Part shown: one piece after another, positions 27,501-36,321 of the stretch
Layout of the letters: each line of letters begins with the position of its first letter
Position numbering within the stretch: position 1 is the first letter of the stretch
Assembly (NCBI GenBank): GCA_025360525.1
Contig: JANYCA010000202.1
Location: forward strand, 1-64,000
Length of the DNA: 64,000 nt
Direction of reading: 5' to 3'
DNA from: Chitinophagaceae bacterium
GTDB taxonomy: Bacteria > Bacteroidota > Bacteroidia > Chitinophagales > Chitinophagaceae
Translations under genes and position numbers: made by a program
Notes under the pieces: generated by a model
Seen by the model: only the letters and a program-made list of their open reading frames with translations
Database searches by the model: none
What the model was told of the DNA's origin: nothing

Positions 27501-30500
27501 GGATTTACATCAACACCAACTACCAGTTGCTCCTCTACCGAAAATTTTGTTTTTACAGATACTTCTATACAAAGTACCGGCGTACCCATCGTAAACTGGC
27601 AATGGAATTTTGGCAATAGCAGTACATTGAATACCGATACAGATACCGCCATCAACAAAGTTTATAATGGCACCAATTATTATAATTTTTATACCGTTTC
27701 GCTTACCATCACCGATTCATTTGGGTGCACCTCTACCGTTAGTAAACCCAACTACATCAGAATTTACAGCCCTAAGGCAGATTACTTTAGTTATGATACC
27801 TTAAAGTGTGGCGCATTCAATGTATTCCTGTACAATTATGCACAGGTATACAACGGCACTTACATCTGGGATTATGGCGATGGCAGCCCAACAACCAACG
27901 GCTACTATGGCTCCCATACCTACGCCTCAGAAGGCAATTACAATATTAAAATGATAGTGCAGGATGAGAATGGTTGTACCGATAGTATTACCCGCCCATC
28001 TTATATAAAACTGGTAAGGCCCAAAGCAAATTTTAAAGTAGGCGACACTACCAAATGTGCGCCCACAGCCATAACTTTTAGCGATAGTTCTACTTATGCA
28101 AGCAGTTGGGTTTGGGATTTTGGAGATGGGGGTACCGGCAGTACCGATCAAAATCCTTCGCCAAAAATTTATGCATTGCCTGGGTTTTATAAGGTCACAC
28201 TCAGGGTAAAAGGATTAAATAATTGTGAAGATTCTGTATCGCAATTCATCCGGGTACGTGGGCCAATTGGTACCCTTACGGCTAACACTGGCAATGGCTG
28301 TAAACCCTACTCAATAGCAATGAATGTGAAGGGTAGTTTTATCAGCACGTATGCATGGGATTACAATGATGGCACGCCTGTTTTCCCGTCTCTTTCCGAT
28401 TCCTTTGTAACGCATAATTTCCCGAATGCGGGCATCTATATCCCCAATGTAGTTCTTACCAGTCCGGAAGGTTGTCCATTTACTTTAAAAGCAGTAGACT
28501 CTGTTTTTGTTGATTCGGCCCGGGCAAAATTTGTTTTTGATAATACCCGCTTTTGTGATAGCGGTATAGTAAACTTTACCAACCAAAGTGTAGTTCCTTC
28601 TTTCTCGGCTTTGCGTTACAAATGGAGCTTTGGCGATGGGGGCACGGATACAACCGCTAACCCAAGCCACCTTTACAAAGCACCGGGTACTTTTTCTGTA
28701 AAATTGGTGATTAGCTCAAAGTATGGTTGTACAGATTCTATAACCATTCCGGCTGCTGTAAAAGTACATCCAAGTGCCAAAATAATTATTAATGGTATTA
28801 ATACAGTTTGCCTGAAACCAAACAGCAGCCTGCAATATACCAGTACCATCAGCAGCCCCGATGCTATTGCAAAATATGTTTGGAAAATTGATGGGGATAG
28901 CGTGGGGAACACCGCCAATCTTAATTACAATTACAGATTAGCCGGTAACCATATTTTGTCCTTGACGGTCACCACTATTAATAGTTGTACAACTGTTGCT
29001 ACTAAAAATATTTTGGTGGATTCTGTTAAAACAAATTTCAGTTTAGCACCCGTTCGTTTCTGCGGTTTTGGTCAAACTTTTTTTACCAATGCAACCACAC
29101 AATCTTCTCCAATTAGTTTTTACAATTGGACTTTTGGCGATGGTAATACCTCTGCATTACAAAATCCGGATAATTATTATTTGCTGCCGGGTAATTATCC
29201 TGTAAGGGTTATAGCTGCTACCGTCAACGGTTGCAGGGATACTACCACCTTTGTTGATACGATAAAAGTTTTTAATTTACCAACTGCTACCATCAGCGGA
29301 TTGGCTACAGTCTGTTTGGTGCCATCCACCAAACTTAATTATACAAGTACCATTAATAGTGTGGATGCCATCGCAAAATACAAATGGAGTATTGATGCAG
29401 ATAGTGTGGCCAATACTGCTAATTTAAATTACGATTACCGTACACCGGGTAACCATATTATCAAGTTGGATATAATGACGATCAATGGTTGTACTTTCTC
29501 GATTTCAAAAAATATTGTAGTTGATTCTATCGTAACAAACTTTGCATTGAACCCGATAAGATTTTGTGGAAGCGGTACTGCATCTTTCACCAATCTCACC
29601 AGCAATTTTACTGCCATTGATTTTTACAATTGGCGGTTTGGAGATGGCAATACTTCAACAGCAGTAAATCCAACTAATAATTATTTACTACCCGGCAATT
29701 ACTCCGTCAGACTGATAGCAAGCACCATCAATGGTTGTATTGATACTACGAATTTTGTTGATACGATCAGGGTATTCAACTTACCAACTGCTACCATTAA
29801 TGGATTGAATACAGTTTGTTTGGTACCATCTACCAAACTCAACTACACAAGTGCCATTACTAGTGTGGATGCCATTGCAAAATACAAGTGGAGTATTGAT
29901 GCGGTTAGTGTGGCTAATACTGCTAATTTAAATTACGATTACCGTACACCGGGTAACCATATTATCAAGTTGGATATAGAGACGATCAATGGTTGTACTT
30001 TCTCGATTTCAAAAAATATTGTAGTTGATTCTATCGTAACAAACTTTGCATTGAACCCGATAAGATTTTGTGGAAGCGGCACTGCATCTTTCACCAATCT
30101 CACTACCAATTTTGCTGCAATTGATTTTTACAATTGGCGGTTTGGAGATGGCAATACTTCAACAGCAGTAAATCCAACTAATAATTATTTACTGCCTGGC
30201 TTTTACACTGTTCAATTGGTGGGAGTTACAGTAAATGGCTGCAGAGATACGACCAATTTTATAGATACTTTGAAAGCATATAATTTCCCAACAGCCAACA
30301 TAACCGGGGATAGCATTCACTGTACAGCGGGGATTTACCCATACAAAAGTGTAATCAACTCCATTGACCAAATACAGCGCTACCAGTGGTTTATAGATGG
30401 TATTCAACGAAGTACTGCTATTGACTTGAGCACCAATATTTCTGCAGGCAATCATATCGTTTCATTAAAAGTTACTACTGTAAATGGCTGTACAGACAGT

Positions 30501-32534
30501 GTTTCAAAAATCATCATTGTTGATTCTATACAATCGTTGTTCAGCATCAGTCAGCAAAAATTTTGCGGTGATTCAGCAACTGTTGCGTTTACCGATAATT
30601 CAAAATCCCGTTTTAATATTGTACGCTACGAATGGTTCTTTGGCGACAATAGTACTTCCACTTTACACAATCCAATTCACACTTATATGCAGGCTGGCGT
30701 ATATGATGTAAAACTGATTGTAACATCCGAACATGGATGTACAGATACATTGATAAAAACAAGGGCAATTGAAATTTATAAAAATCCTGTACCGTCTATT
30801 GCTGGCAATGCTATTCAATGTTCTCCGGGCAAATACAGTTACTTCAGTACTGCCACGAGTGCAGATCCTATTTCACAATACCAGTGGTTGGTATCCGGTG
30901 TACCGGCAGGCAATACAGATACATTACGGTATAATTTTTCACCCGCAGGTTTATATGATATCAACTTAAAAGTTACCACTAGCAATGGCTGTGCAATTGA
31001 CAGTTCCCGTCGCATAATTATTGACTCTGTAAAAGCTTCTTTCACAATCGTCAATCCAAAAATTTGTGGCGATAGCGGTACCGTTCGTTTTGTAAATACT
31101 TCTGCATCCAAATTCAACAATATGCAGTATGAGTGGAGTTTTGGCGATGGTCAAACTTCTAGTTCCATTAGTCCGACTTACTTATATACCACTGCCGGTA
31201 ATTATATTGCTGCGCTGAAAGCCACTACCGTAAATGGTTGCAGCCATACTTATCTTACCAATGATACCATTACCATTTTTAAAACCACCACGGCATCCAT
31301 AGTTGGAGAGGCGGAAAAATGTATGCAAAACATTGTGGTGTACAAGCCTTCTATTTTTACAGAAGATAATATTACTAAGTACGATTGGAAAGTAAATTCC
31401 ACTACGACAAGTACAGCAGATTCACTGCGATATAATTTTACTTTGGCCGGCAACTATACTATTTCACTGAATATCCAAACAGCTTTTGGTTGCAATATTA
31501 CTACGAGTAAAGATGTGGTAATTCACCCGTTGCCGATACCCGCAGCAGTACCTGATACAACTATTTGTCGTGGTGGTTTTGTAGTGCTCCGTAGCTTTGA
31601 TGGTGTACGCTATCAGTGGAATGCTTCATCGTCTTTACAAAATGATACAACAGCAACGCCAACCGCTACCCCATTATTTACGACCGATTATTTTGTTACC
31701 GTAACCAACCGGTTTGGCTGCATTCAAAAAGATACAGCAACGGTAAAAGTTGATGTGCCGGTTGGCCTCACTATTAGCAGTAATGACAGTATTTGTATTG
31801 GCGAACGGATACAACTACGGGCCAACAGTAGTTCGACCTCCAATTATCTTTGGAGCCCTGCTGCAGGATTAAGCAGTACCTCCATTGCCAATCCTTTTGC
31901 TTCTCCTGCTACTACTACCTTGTACCGTGTAATTGCTTTTAGCAACAGTGTTTGTAAATCTGATACCGCAACTGTTTTGATTGGTGTTGGCAATATACCT
32001 ACGGTAAATGCCGGAGCCGATAGAAATATTGCAGCAGGTACCCCCATTCAATTAACAGCATCCGTAACGGGCAATGATGTAAATGCCTACTTATGGTCGC
32101 CGGCAACCGGTTTAAGTTGTGTTGATTGTGCCAACCCCAATTTTACGGCTGATAACAATATCACTTACAAGGTAACCGTACAAACAACTTATGGTTGCCG
32201 GGCCTCTGATGAAGTTCGCATTGTAGTATTCTGCGGTAAAGGACAGTTGTATATCCCTAATGCATTTTCGCCCAATAATGATGGGCTCAATGATCGATTC
32301 TATATTAAGGGCTATGGCATTGCATCGATAAAGAGAATGATGATATTTAATCGCTATGGGCAAAAGGTTTTTGAAAAGCAAAACGTACCCGTCAATGATC
32401 GATCTCAAGGTTGGGATGGTACTTATAAAGGCGTACCGGCTGGTGAAACCGCTGCCTATGTTTATGTGCTGGACGTAATTTGTAAAGACGGGCAGGAGTT
32501 TAGCTATAAGGGCACTATCATGCTAATAAAATAA
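24546..32534 (+). CDS. Giant PKD-repeat surface protein with T9SS type B (gliding motility-associated) C-terminal domain
   Basis: A 2662-residue secreted adhesin-like protein. The signal sequence core (ILIVFLFLLLTAFTNYTSAQ) starts only after about 66 residues. A TTG at 24699 would give a more ordinary signal peptide and is a plausible alternative start to the ATG at 24546. About two dozen PKD/Ig-like repeats follow, marked by WDFGDG or WSFGDG motifs. A G3-S-G19 tract sits at residues 689-711. Residues about 1579-1914 are two near-identical 168-residue units. Three Ig-like units ending in YLWSP patterns precede the last 98 residues (LYIPNAFSPNNDGLNDRF to the C terminus), the sorting signal for secretion through T9SS. 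Likely a surface adhesin. Confidence 0.92.
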   Translation: MTAHKNIVTYWVISTIPNSKLLKKVAWVSHVCRDNKSTEDQQRRLQKNCPTLLLTTYKFTLPLKWYASILIVFLFLLLTAFTNYTSAQTTPNFTINKTSGCVPLSGINFTDASTGGTVTNRVWNLGNGTNINNGPAVVGTNYLTAQKFYVTLTVTFGNGDVKTKIDSIIVHPKPIADFIASDTAGCAPHIVIFTDLSTTATGTITNWTWDLGAGGNTIQTPTFTYNTQGNYNISLLVKNSWGCESDAASKFQYIRVYTKPTAAFTPTPAFSCKDTATIFFSNTTTGGSPANKYKWFFGDGDSSSLKSPAHFYNAPGAYTITLTASVGNGCSSSTTRTINIGKSTPQFVTFPDTVCIKTSTLFSGIGTPSLWYLQWNFSDNNAIQYYSPTTHIFNTPGDFEIKLIAFNFQGCSDTISKMIHVKAGAGLVPFFITAPDTVCANSTTTFGGSATPTPNSVQWFFSDNNALQNNSPTNHSFANNGDYSILLIAYDAMGCADTATKLITVKTGPALSFTQDKIDGCGNPFTVTFTNTTYPNTDIRFTWNFGDGTALVTTTDTLPVPHTYTTFGNFTVTLTATDTVAGCTSTPKIFSYIRNYEPAVNFTYVPPDGCRPLPVKFTGTVSNLIVPIQYYAWNYGDGKIDSITGTNIANHVYATGGGFNPTLTIVTAECSFTSVSKPVTVIDICDDDGGGSGGGGGGGGGGGGGGGGGGGFGLGKTCADKYTVSFTDTVSNAIVQSWDFGDGSPILTTGILNPVTHTYAPPQKVYVVTVLRLDTITNQIDTGRKRVIIIDEKADFIPNKTDICTNGLVNFTTLGMDSSKIKKYTWDFGDSTLRQVIDNATYFATFGLWLKGNTRHTYIDTGLYYVKLIIEDKLGCSDSLIYPIPISARGPIANFNPGIQLSCLVPLKVIFTDSSVQNGIIPLTNWEWNFGNGNPVLNSTQDTAVTRLFTANTYNVNLKVTDSIGCFSTITKQLIVPLVTTGPQAGFTSTPTTSCSSTENFVFTDTSIQSTGVPIVNWQWNFGNSSTLNTDTDTAINKVYNGTNYYNFYTVSLTITDSFGCTSTVSKPNYIRIYSPKADYFSYDTLKCGAFNVFLYNYAQVYNGTYIWDYGDGSPTTNGYYGSHTYASEGNYNIKMIVQDENGCTDSITRPSYIKLVRPKANFKVGDTTKCAPTAITFSDSSTYASSWVWDFGDGGTGSTDQNPSPKIYALPGFYKVTLRVKGLNNCEDSVSQFIRVRGPIGTLTANTGNGCKPYSIAMNVKGSFISTYAWDYNDGTPVFPSLSDSFVTHNFPNAGIYIPNVVLTSPEGCPFTLKAVDSVFVDSARAKFVFDNTRFCDSGIVNFTNQSVVPSFSALRYKWSFGDGGTDTTANPSHLYKAPGTFSVKLVISSKYGCTDSITIPAAVKVHPSAKIIINGINTVCLKPNSSLQYTSTISSPDAIAKYVWKIDGDSVGNTANLNYNYRLAGNHILSLTVTTINSCTTVATKNILVDSVKTNFSLAPVRFCGFGQTFFTNATTQSSPISFYNWTFGDGNTSALQNPDNYYLLPGNYPVRVIAATVNGCRDTTTFVDTIKVFNLPTATISGLATVCLVPSTKLNYTSTINSVDAIAKYKWSIDADSVANTANLNYDYRTPGNHIIKLDIMTINGCTFSISKNIVVDSIVTNFALNPIRFCGSGTASFTNLTSNFTAIDFYNWRFGDGNTSTAVNPTNNYLLPGNYSVRLIASTINGCIDTTNFVDTIRVFNLPTATINGLNTVCLVPSTKLNYTSAITSVDAIAKYKWSIDAVSVANTANLNYDYRTPGNHIIKLDIETINGCTFSISKNIVVDSIVTNFALNPIRFCGSGTASFTNLTTNFAAIDFYNWRFGDGNTSTAVNPTNNYLLPGFYTVQLVGVTVNGCRDTTNFIDTLKAYNFPTANITGDSIHCTAGIYPYKSVINSIDQIQRYQWFIDGIQRSTAIDLSTNISAGNHIVSLKVTTVNGCTDSVSKIIIVDSIQSLFSISQQKFCGDSATVAFTDNSKSRFNIVRYEWFFGDNSTSTLHNPIHTYMQAGVYDVKLIVTSEHGCTDTLIKTRAIEIYKNPVPSIAGNAIQCSPGKYSYFSTATSADPISQYQWLVSGVPAGNTDTLRYNFSPAGLYDINLKVTTSNGCAIDSSRRIIIDSVKASFTIVNPKICGDSGTVRFVNTSASKFNNMQYEWSFGDGQTSSSISPTYLYTTAGNYIAALKATTVNGCSHTYLTNDTITIFKTTTASIVGEAEKCMQNIVVYKPSIFTEDNITKYDWKVNSTTTSTADSLRYNFTLAGNYTISLNIQTAFGCNITTSKDVVIHPLPIPAAVPDTTICRGGFVVLRSFDGVRYQWNASSSLQNDTTATPTATPLFTTDYFVTVTNRFGCIQKDTATVKVDVPVGLTISSNDSICIGERIQLRANSSSTSNYLWSPAAGLSSTSIANPFASPATTTLYRVIAFSNSVCKSDTATVLIGVGNIPTVNAGADRNIAAGTPIQLTASVTGNDVNAYLWSPATGLSCVDCANPNFTADNNITYKVTVQTTYGCRASDEVRIVVFCGKGQLYIPNAFSPNNDGLNDRFYIKGYGIASIKRMMIFNRYGQKVFEKQNVPVNDRSQGWDGTYKGVPAGETAAYVYVLDVICKDGQEFSYKGTIMLIK
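26610..26678 (+). repeat. GGN trinucleotide tract encoding polyglycine in the PKD adhesin
   Basis: Twenty-three GGN/AGT codons encode G3-S-G19 directly after three Asp codons. Mixed GGT, GGA and GGC codons are used. Changes in copy number would stay in frame and alter linker length. The tract lies at a boundary between two PKD domains. Confidence 0.9.
29281..30288 (+). repeat. 504-bp direct tandem repeat within the PKD adhesin gene
   Basis: Two copies (29281-29784 and 29785-30288) of a 168-codon unit. The motif CAACTGCTACCAT starts both. Long stretches are identical at nucleotide level, especially from about 29400 to 29690 against 29904 to 30194; the right end of copy 2 diverges. Flanking units share the protein pattern but not the DNA identity, pointing to a recent duplication or conversion. 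Confidence 0.88.
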
Positions 32535-32674
32535 ATAAAGCAATCTATTTTACAAAGAAGGATGCCTGCTCCAGATCATTCACAGGAATAAACCGGTCGC
32601 AGACATCCTACTAAATAGACCCTATTACAAATCAAGAAATAAAAACTAACACATAAATGTGTTCATTCATACGG

Positions 32675-33850
32675 TTAAATATTATCAAGATATTTGTAAC
32701 CGGTGCCGGTATTCAGTAACAATACTTTATCAGCAGGTTGAATGAAATTTGTTGCTGTCAAATGCAATAAAGCCTTCCAGGTGGCGCCACCTTCCGGCGA
32801 AATCAACAAGCCTTCGGTACGGGCAATTTCTTTAACCCCATCTACAATTTCTTCTTCACTGATGGCGATGGCTGTACCGGCCGATTCATTGATTACCTGC
32901 AGCATCATATCCATACCAAAAGGATAAGGCACCGCCAAACCATTTGCCAATGTTGCTTGTGGTGTAAAATTATTTTTCCAGTTTACATTATCTTTTAACG
33001 CATGTAAAATAGGTGCACACATGGTGGATTGTACAGCAATCATCTTTGGTAATGGTCCTTCAATCCAACCCATTTCCTGCATTTCTTTAAAGGCTTTCCA
33101 GATACCAATTAAACCTGTGCCACCGCCAGCAGGGTAAATAATTACATCCGGCAGTTGCCAGTTTAGTTGCTCGGCAATTTCGTACCCCATGGTTTTTTTA
33201 CCTTCTATTCGGTAAGGTTCCTTTAAAGTAGAAACATCAAAATAAGAACCGTCTGCATTTAAGGCAGCCACCTTTTTGCCACAGTCGTTAATCAGTCCAT
33301 CAATTAATATCAATTCGGCGCCATAGAGGTCGCACTCTTGTTTAAATATAGTGGGGGTATGCCTTGGCATAACCACTGTGCATTCAATGCCAGCTTTGGC
33401 GCAATAGGCAGCCATAGCACCTCCGGCATTACCGGCTGTGGGTATAATGCAACGGGTTACACCAAATTCCTTTGCTTTGGAAATGGCCATACTTAAACCT
33501 CTTGCCTTAAAAGATCCCGTCGGATTGCCAGATTCATCCTTCATCACCAGGTCGGCATAGCCATAGCGGTCGGCCATTTTTTGCAGGGTAAAAATGGGTG
33601 TCATCCCTTCACCAAGGCTCACAATATTTTTTTCTTTGGTTACAGGCAACATTTCGGAATAGCGCCACATGTTTAATTGCCTGCCGGGTAATAATTTTTT
33701 ATGAAAGGCATTGGAATAGTTGTAAGAAACGACCAATGGCTTTTCGCAACAAGTAGCAAAAGTATTGAGAGCGTGCAATGGGTAGGATTCTCCGCATTTA
33801 GAACAAGTGAGTGCTCTGGCAAATGAAAAGGGTTTGGTTATGACCGTCAT
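32675..33850 (-). CDS. thrC: Threonine synthase-like PLP enzyme with N-terminal zinc ribbon
   Basis: A 391-residue PLP-dependent enzyme of fold type II. It begins with a zinc-ribbon-like segment (CSKCGESYP, then CCEK), followed by the PLP lysine motif NPTGSFKARG, PTAGNAGGAMAAY and the phosphate-binding YPAGGGTGLIG. This is the archaeal/plant-like threonine synthase pattern, converting O-phospho-L-homoserine to threonine. Related enzymes such as cysteate synthase share the plan, so the symbol is likely rather than certain. I chose the ATG at 33850 over the TTG at 33865. It is preceded on the same strand by a LysR gene, with a palindrome in the 66-nt gap. Confidence 0.82.
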   Translation of the reverse strand: MTVITKPFSFARALTCSKCGESYPLHALNTFATCCEKPLVVSYNYSNAFHKKLLPGRQLNMWRYSEMLPVTKEKNIVSLGEGMTPIFTLQKMADRYGYADLVMKDESGNPTGSFKARGLSMAISKAKEFGVTRCIIPTAGNAGGAMAAYCAKAGIECTVVMPRHTPTIFKQECDLYGAELILIDGLINDCGKKVAALNADGSYFDVSTLKEPYRIEGKKTMGYEIAEQLNWQLPDVIIYPAGGGTGLIGIWKAFKEMQEMGWIEGPLPKMIAVQSTMCAPILHALKDNVNWKNNFTPQATLANGLAVPYPFGMDMMLQVINESAGTAIAISEEEIVDGVKEIARTEGLLISPEGGATWKALLHLTATNFIQPADKVLLLNTGTGYKYLDNI

Positions 33851-33893
33851 AAGGTAAAAGTACAATCATTAGTATAACCAAATACGACCAAAC

Positions 33894-33912
33894 TTGTTAT
33901 AGGCTATAACAA
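33894..33912. promoter_or_regulatory. Perfect palindrome between the lysR-type gene and the threonine synthase-like gene
   Basis: A 9-bp perfect inverted repeat with a single central base (TTGTTATAG, G, CTATAACAA). It contains the T-N11-A pattern typical of LysR-family operators. It lies in the 66-nt gap upstream of the threonine synthase-like ATG and just after the LysR stop. A stem-loop role in the RNA is the alternative, though no T run follows. Confidence 0.5.
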
Positions 33913-33916
33913 AAAG

Positions 33917-34813
33917 TTATACTTCATTTTTGCAAAACCGGATAAAAGCCTTGTTGAGTTCATTGTTTTCGGAGCCATGGTGTTGAATAAAAAAGAAGTC
34001 ACGAATAATTTGAAACTTTTCAATTTTAATGGCAACCAGCAATCCATCCCGCAATTCTTTTACGATAGAACCCTTGGGTAAAAAGCCCAGACAGGTATCT
34101 TCTATCAAAAAATTTTTAAGCGCTTCGGTACCAGCCAACCGAACATTAACTTTTAAATCGGATAGTTTTACGCTATTTTTTTCCAACTGGTATTTTAGGG
34201 CGGTAAGCGTACCGGAACCTTGCTCCCTCAACACTATCGGGTATTGCAACATATCCTGAATGGTTAGCACTTTCTTTTTGGCAATGGGGCTTTTAGCGCT
34301 ACACACAGCTACCACTTCATCTGTTAGAAAAGGTTGATATAAAATACTGGAGTTTTTTTTCTTACCTTCAACAATGCCAATATCAATGTCTTTTTCAATC
34401 AGGGCCTTGGTGATGGTATCGGTATTGCGGTTAAGCAGGCTGATTTTGATATCAGGAAATTTTTGGTGAAAGGCTGATAATATTTTTGGAATAAAATACA
34501 AGGCAACGGTAGTACTGGCGCCAAGTTTAAGCTGGCCCTTTGCTTTCAATTCATCCATTAATGTACTCAATTCATACTCTAACTGATTTTGAATTTTTTT
34601 GGCTTCCTTTAGCCAGTTAAATAATACCAGTCCACCTTTTGTTAGCAGGATACTGTTACCGTTGCGCTCAAACAAGGTTGTTTTATAATGTGCCTCCAGT
34701 GCCTTCATATGTTTGCTGATAGCAGGTTGGCTGATAAACAACACTTCGCCGGCCTTTGAAAAACTAAGGTTACTGGCTACTTCCATAAATATTTGGTGAC
34801 GGGTAGAAAGCAT
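33917..34813 (-). CDS. LysR family transcriptional regulator
   Basis: A 298-residue protein with the N-terminal winged helix-turn-helix (about residues 1-60, ASNLSFSKAGEVLFISQPAI as the recognition region) and the periplasmic-binding-like effector domain (about 90-295). The family and orientation are unambiguous. The effector is unknown, but the gene reads directly into the threonine synthase-like gene with a palindromic possible operator between them, suggesting control of that gene. It is divergent from the cytochrome b561-like gene, across 256 bp, which is the other candidate target. Confidence 0.88.
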   Translation of the reverse strand: MLSTRHQIFMEVASNLSFSKAGEVLFISQPAISKHMKALEAHYKTTLFERNGNSILLTKGGLVLFNWLKEAKKIQNQLEYELSTLMDELKAKGQLKLGASTTVALYFIPKILSAFHQKFPDIKISLLNRNTDTITKALIEKDIDIGIVEGKKKNSSILYQPFLTDEVVAVCSAKSPIAKKKVLTIQDMLQYPIVLREQGSGTLTALKYQLEKNSVKLSDLKVNVRLAGTEALKNFLIEDTCLGFLPKGSIVKELRDGLLVAIKIEKFQIIRDFFFIQHHGSENNELNKAFIRFCKNEV

Positions 34814-35069
34814 AATAGCGCTTTAAAAAATTTAGGAGCTAAGAAAATAGTTGCAATCATTTATTGTATCAAAACTAAATTTTAAAAATGGCCCAGCATA
34901 GTTTAGTTTGTTAAGCTGGTTACTCATTATTTTTTTTGGAACCAATTTGAGTAAAAAAATTCATTTAAAAATTTTAGTGTGGTGCCGTTAACAAAAAAGC
35001 TACAAAATTTTAACCGGCAGGCAGCTTGTTTTAAATATATTTACCGTCTAATAGGATAAATATTTTTAA

Positions 35070-35711
35070 ATGGAACCCCAGGCAACCGCTACTACCATCT
35101 TTTTTAAAGAAACCAAACCAGCATCCATTCGATTATGGCATTGGCTTACCTTCTTGTTTTTCACCGCTTCCATCACTACTGTACTGTTTGGCAGCACCTT
35201 ATTTAAAACAAGTGACAATGTTACTATGGTGCAAGATCTATTAAAAGAAAAAGGAGCGATAGTTACCGAAAAACAAGCAAGAAATGTAGCACATGAGTAC
35301 AGCGATAAAATGTGGATACTGCATAAATATATCGGCTTTGGCTTATCAGCGTTATTGCTTTGGCGCATCATTGCGGAGGTAAGTATTTCAAAAGAAAAAA
35401 AGTTGAACAGCCGCATCCGCAATGCTGTAAACATTAAAACTGACAACCCTGAAAAAAAACACTACCTCTTTGTTCAATACAGTTATCTTATTTTTTATGC
35501 GCTTTTTGTGGTAATGGCCTTAACCGGATTGGTGTTGGCTTTTGAAGATGTTGAATTTTTAAGACCGCTTCGTGATGCCGCAGAAGAGACTCATGGCGTA
35601 GTTCAATACGGCTTATACACTTATATCTTATTACATATGGCTGGCGCCATCAGGGCGGATATGACGCTATACGGCGGCATCATCAGCAGGATGATTAATG
35701 GCAAAAATTAA
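35070..35711 (+). CDS. Cytochrome b561-like four-helix membrane protein
   Basis: A 213-residue integral membrane protein with four hydrophobic segments (about residues 25-45, 82-102, 135-158 and 185-205). His residues sit in or beside them (RLWHWLTF, LHKYIGFG, ETHGVVQY, LLHMAGAIRA), the pattern of a di-heme b-type cytochrome of the b561/NiFe-hydrogenase cytochrome b group. It would carry electrons between quinone and a periplasmic partner. The partner is not evident. It is divergent from the LysR gene, so it may be its target. Confidence 0.8.
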   Translation: MEPQATATTIFFKETKPASIRLWHWLTFLFFTASITTVLFGSTLFKTSDNVTMVQDLLKEKGAIVTEKQARNVAHEYSDKMWILHKYIGFGLSALLLWRIIAEVSISKEKKLNSRIRNAVNIKTDNPEKKHYLFVQYSYLIFYALFVVMALTGLVLAFEDVEFLRPLRDAAEETHGVVQYGLYTYILLHMAGAIRADMTLYGGIISRMINGKN

Positions 35712-35774
35712 GGCTGTCTTCTTCTAATATTGTATGAAATTTTTAAGCTCTAATCAAGCCATAAACAACCGGAA

Positions 35775-36238
35775 TAGGTAAACACTTTTCTATGGTCGCC
35801 TATTACCGGCTTGAGTTGCATTAACTGCCCAAACCCCAATTTTACTGCCGATAACAATACAATATCACTAACAAGGTGACAGTGCAAACAACTTATGGCT
35901 GCCGTGCAAGTGATGAAGTGCGGATTGTTGTTTTCTGCGGCAAAGGACAGTTGTATATACCCAATGCATTTTCTCCCAATAATGATGGGCTCAATGATCG
36001 ATTCTATATTAAGGGCTATGGCATTGCATCGATAAAGAGAATGATGATATTTAATCTTTATGGGCAAACGGTTTTTGAAAACCAAAACGTACCCGTCAAT
36101 GACAGATCGCAAAGTTGGGATGGTACTTACAAAGGCTTACCCGCCGGTGAAACCGCTGCCTATGTTAATGTGCTGGACGTAATTAGTAAAGACGGGCAGG
36201 AGTTTAGCTATAAAGGAACGATAATGCTGGTGAAATAG
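35775..36238 (+). pseudogene. Orphan, frameshifted copy of the PKD adhesin's T9SS type B C-terminal domain
   Basis: This region is homologous to 32090-32534, the end of the giant adhesin gene. A stretch of 82 bp (35975-36056) is identical to 32271-32352; other parts differ at scattered sites. The upstream part has lost its frame: an ACAAT-type 5-bp duplication near 35850-35860 causes a shift and a TGA. An open frame from 35876 (120 codons) still encodes the whole sorting domain to a TAG stop, but it has no signal peptide and no passenger, so export is not expected. I treat it as a gene fragment. Confidence 0.82.
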
Positions 36239-36299
36239 ATACGGGGAAATGGGAATAGCAGGAAACTGTATTTTAAAATGAGTTCAAAATACAAACAAT

Positions 36300-36307
36300 T
36301 AAATTTG
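36300..36307 (+). promoter_or_regulatory. -7 promoter element of the aspartic protease gene
   Basis: TAAATTTG matches the Bacteroidota TAnnTTTG element and lies 14 nt before the ATG at 36322, which implies a very short leader. No good -33 box is visible. Confidence 0.38.
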
Positions 36308-36321
36308 TAAAAACAATTTTT

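Noticed and set aside
35876..36238. Stand-alone 120-residue protein
   Set aside because: It is the surviving part of a frameshifted duplicate of the adhesin C-terminal domain, without signal peptide or passenger. I list it as a pseudogene.
24546..36238. The adhesin region as an integrated mobile element
   Set aside because: No integrase, transposase, terminal repeat or attachment site was found. Repeats in the region are explained by domain duplication.
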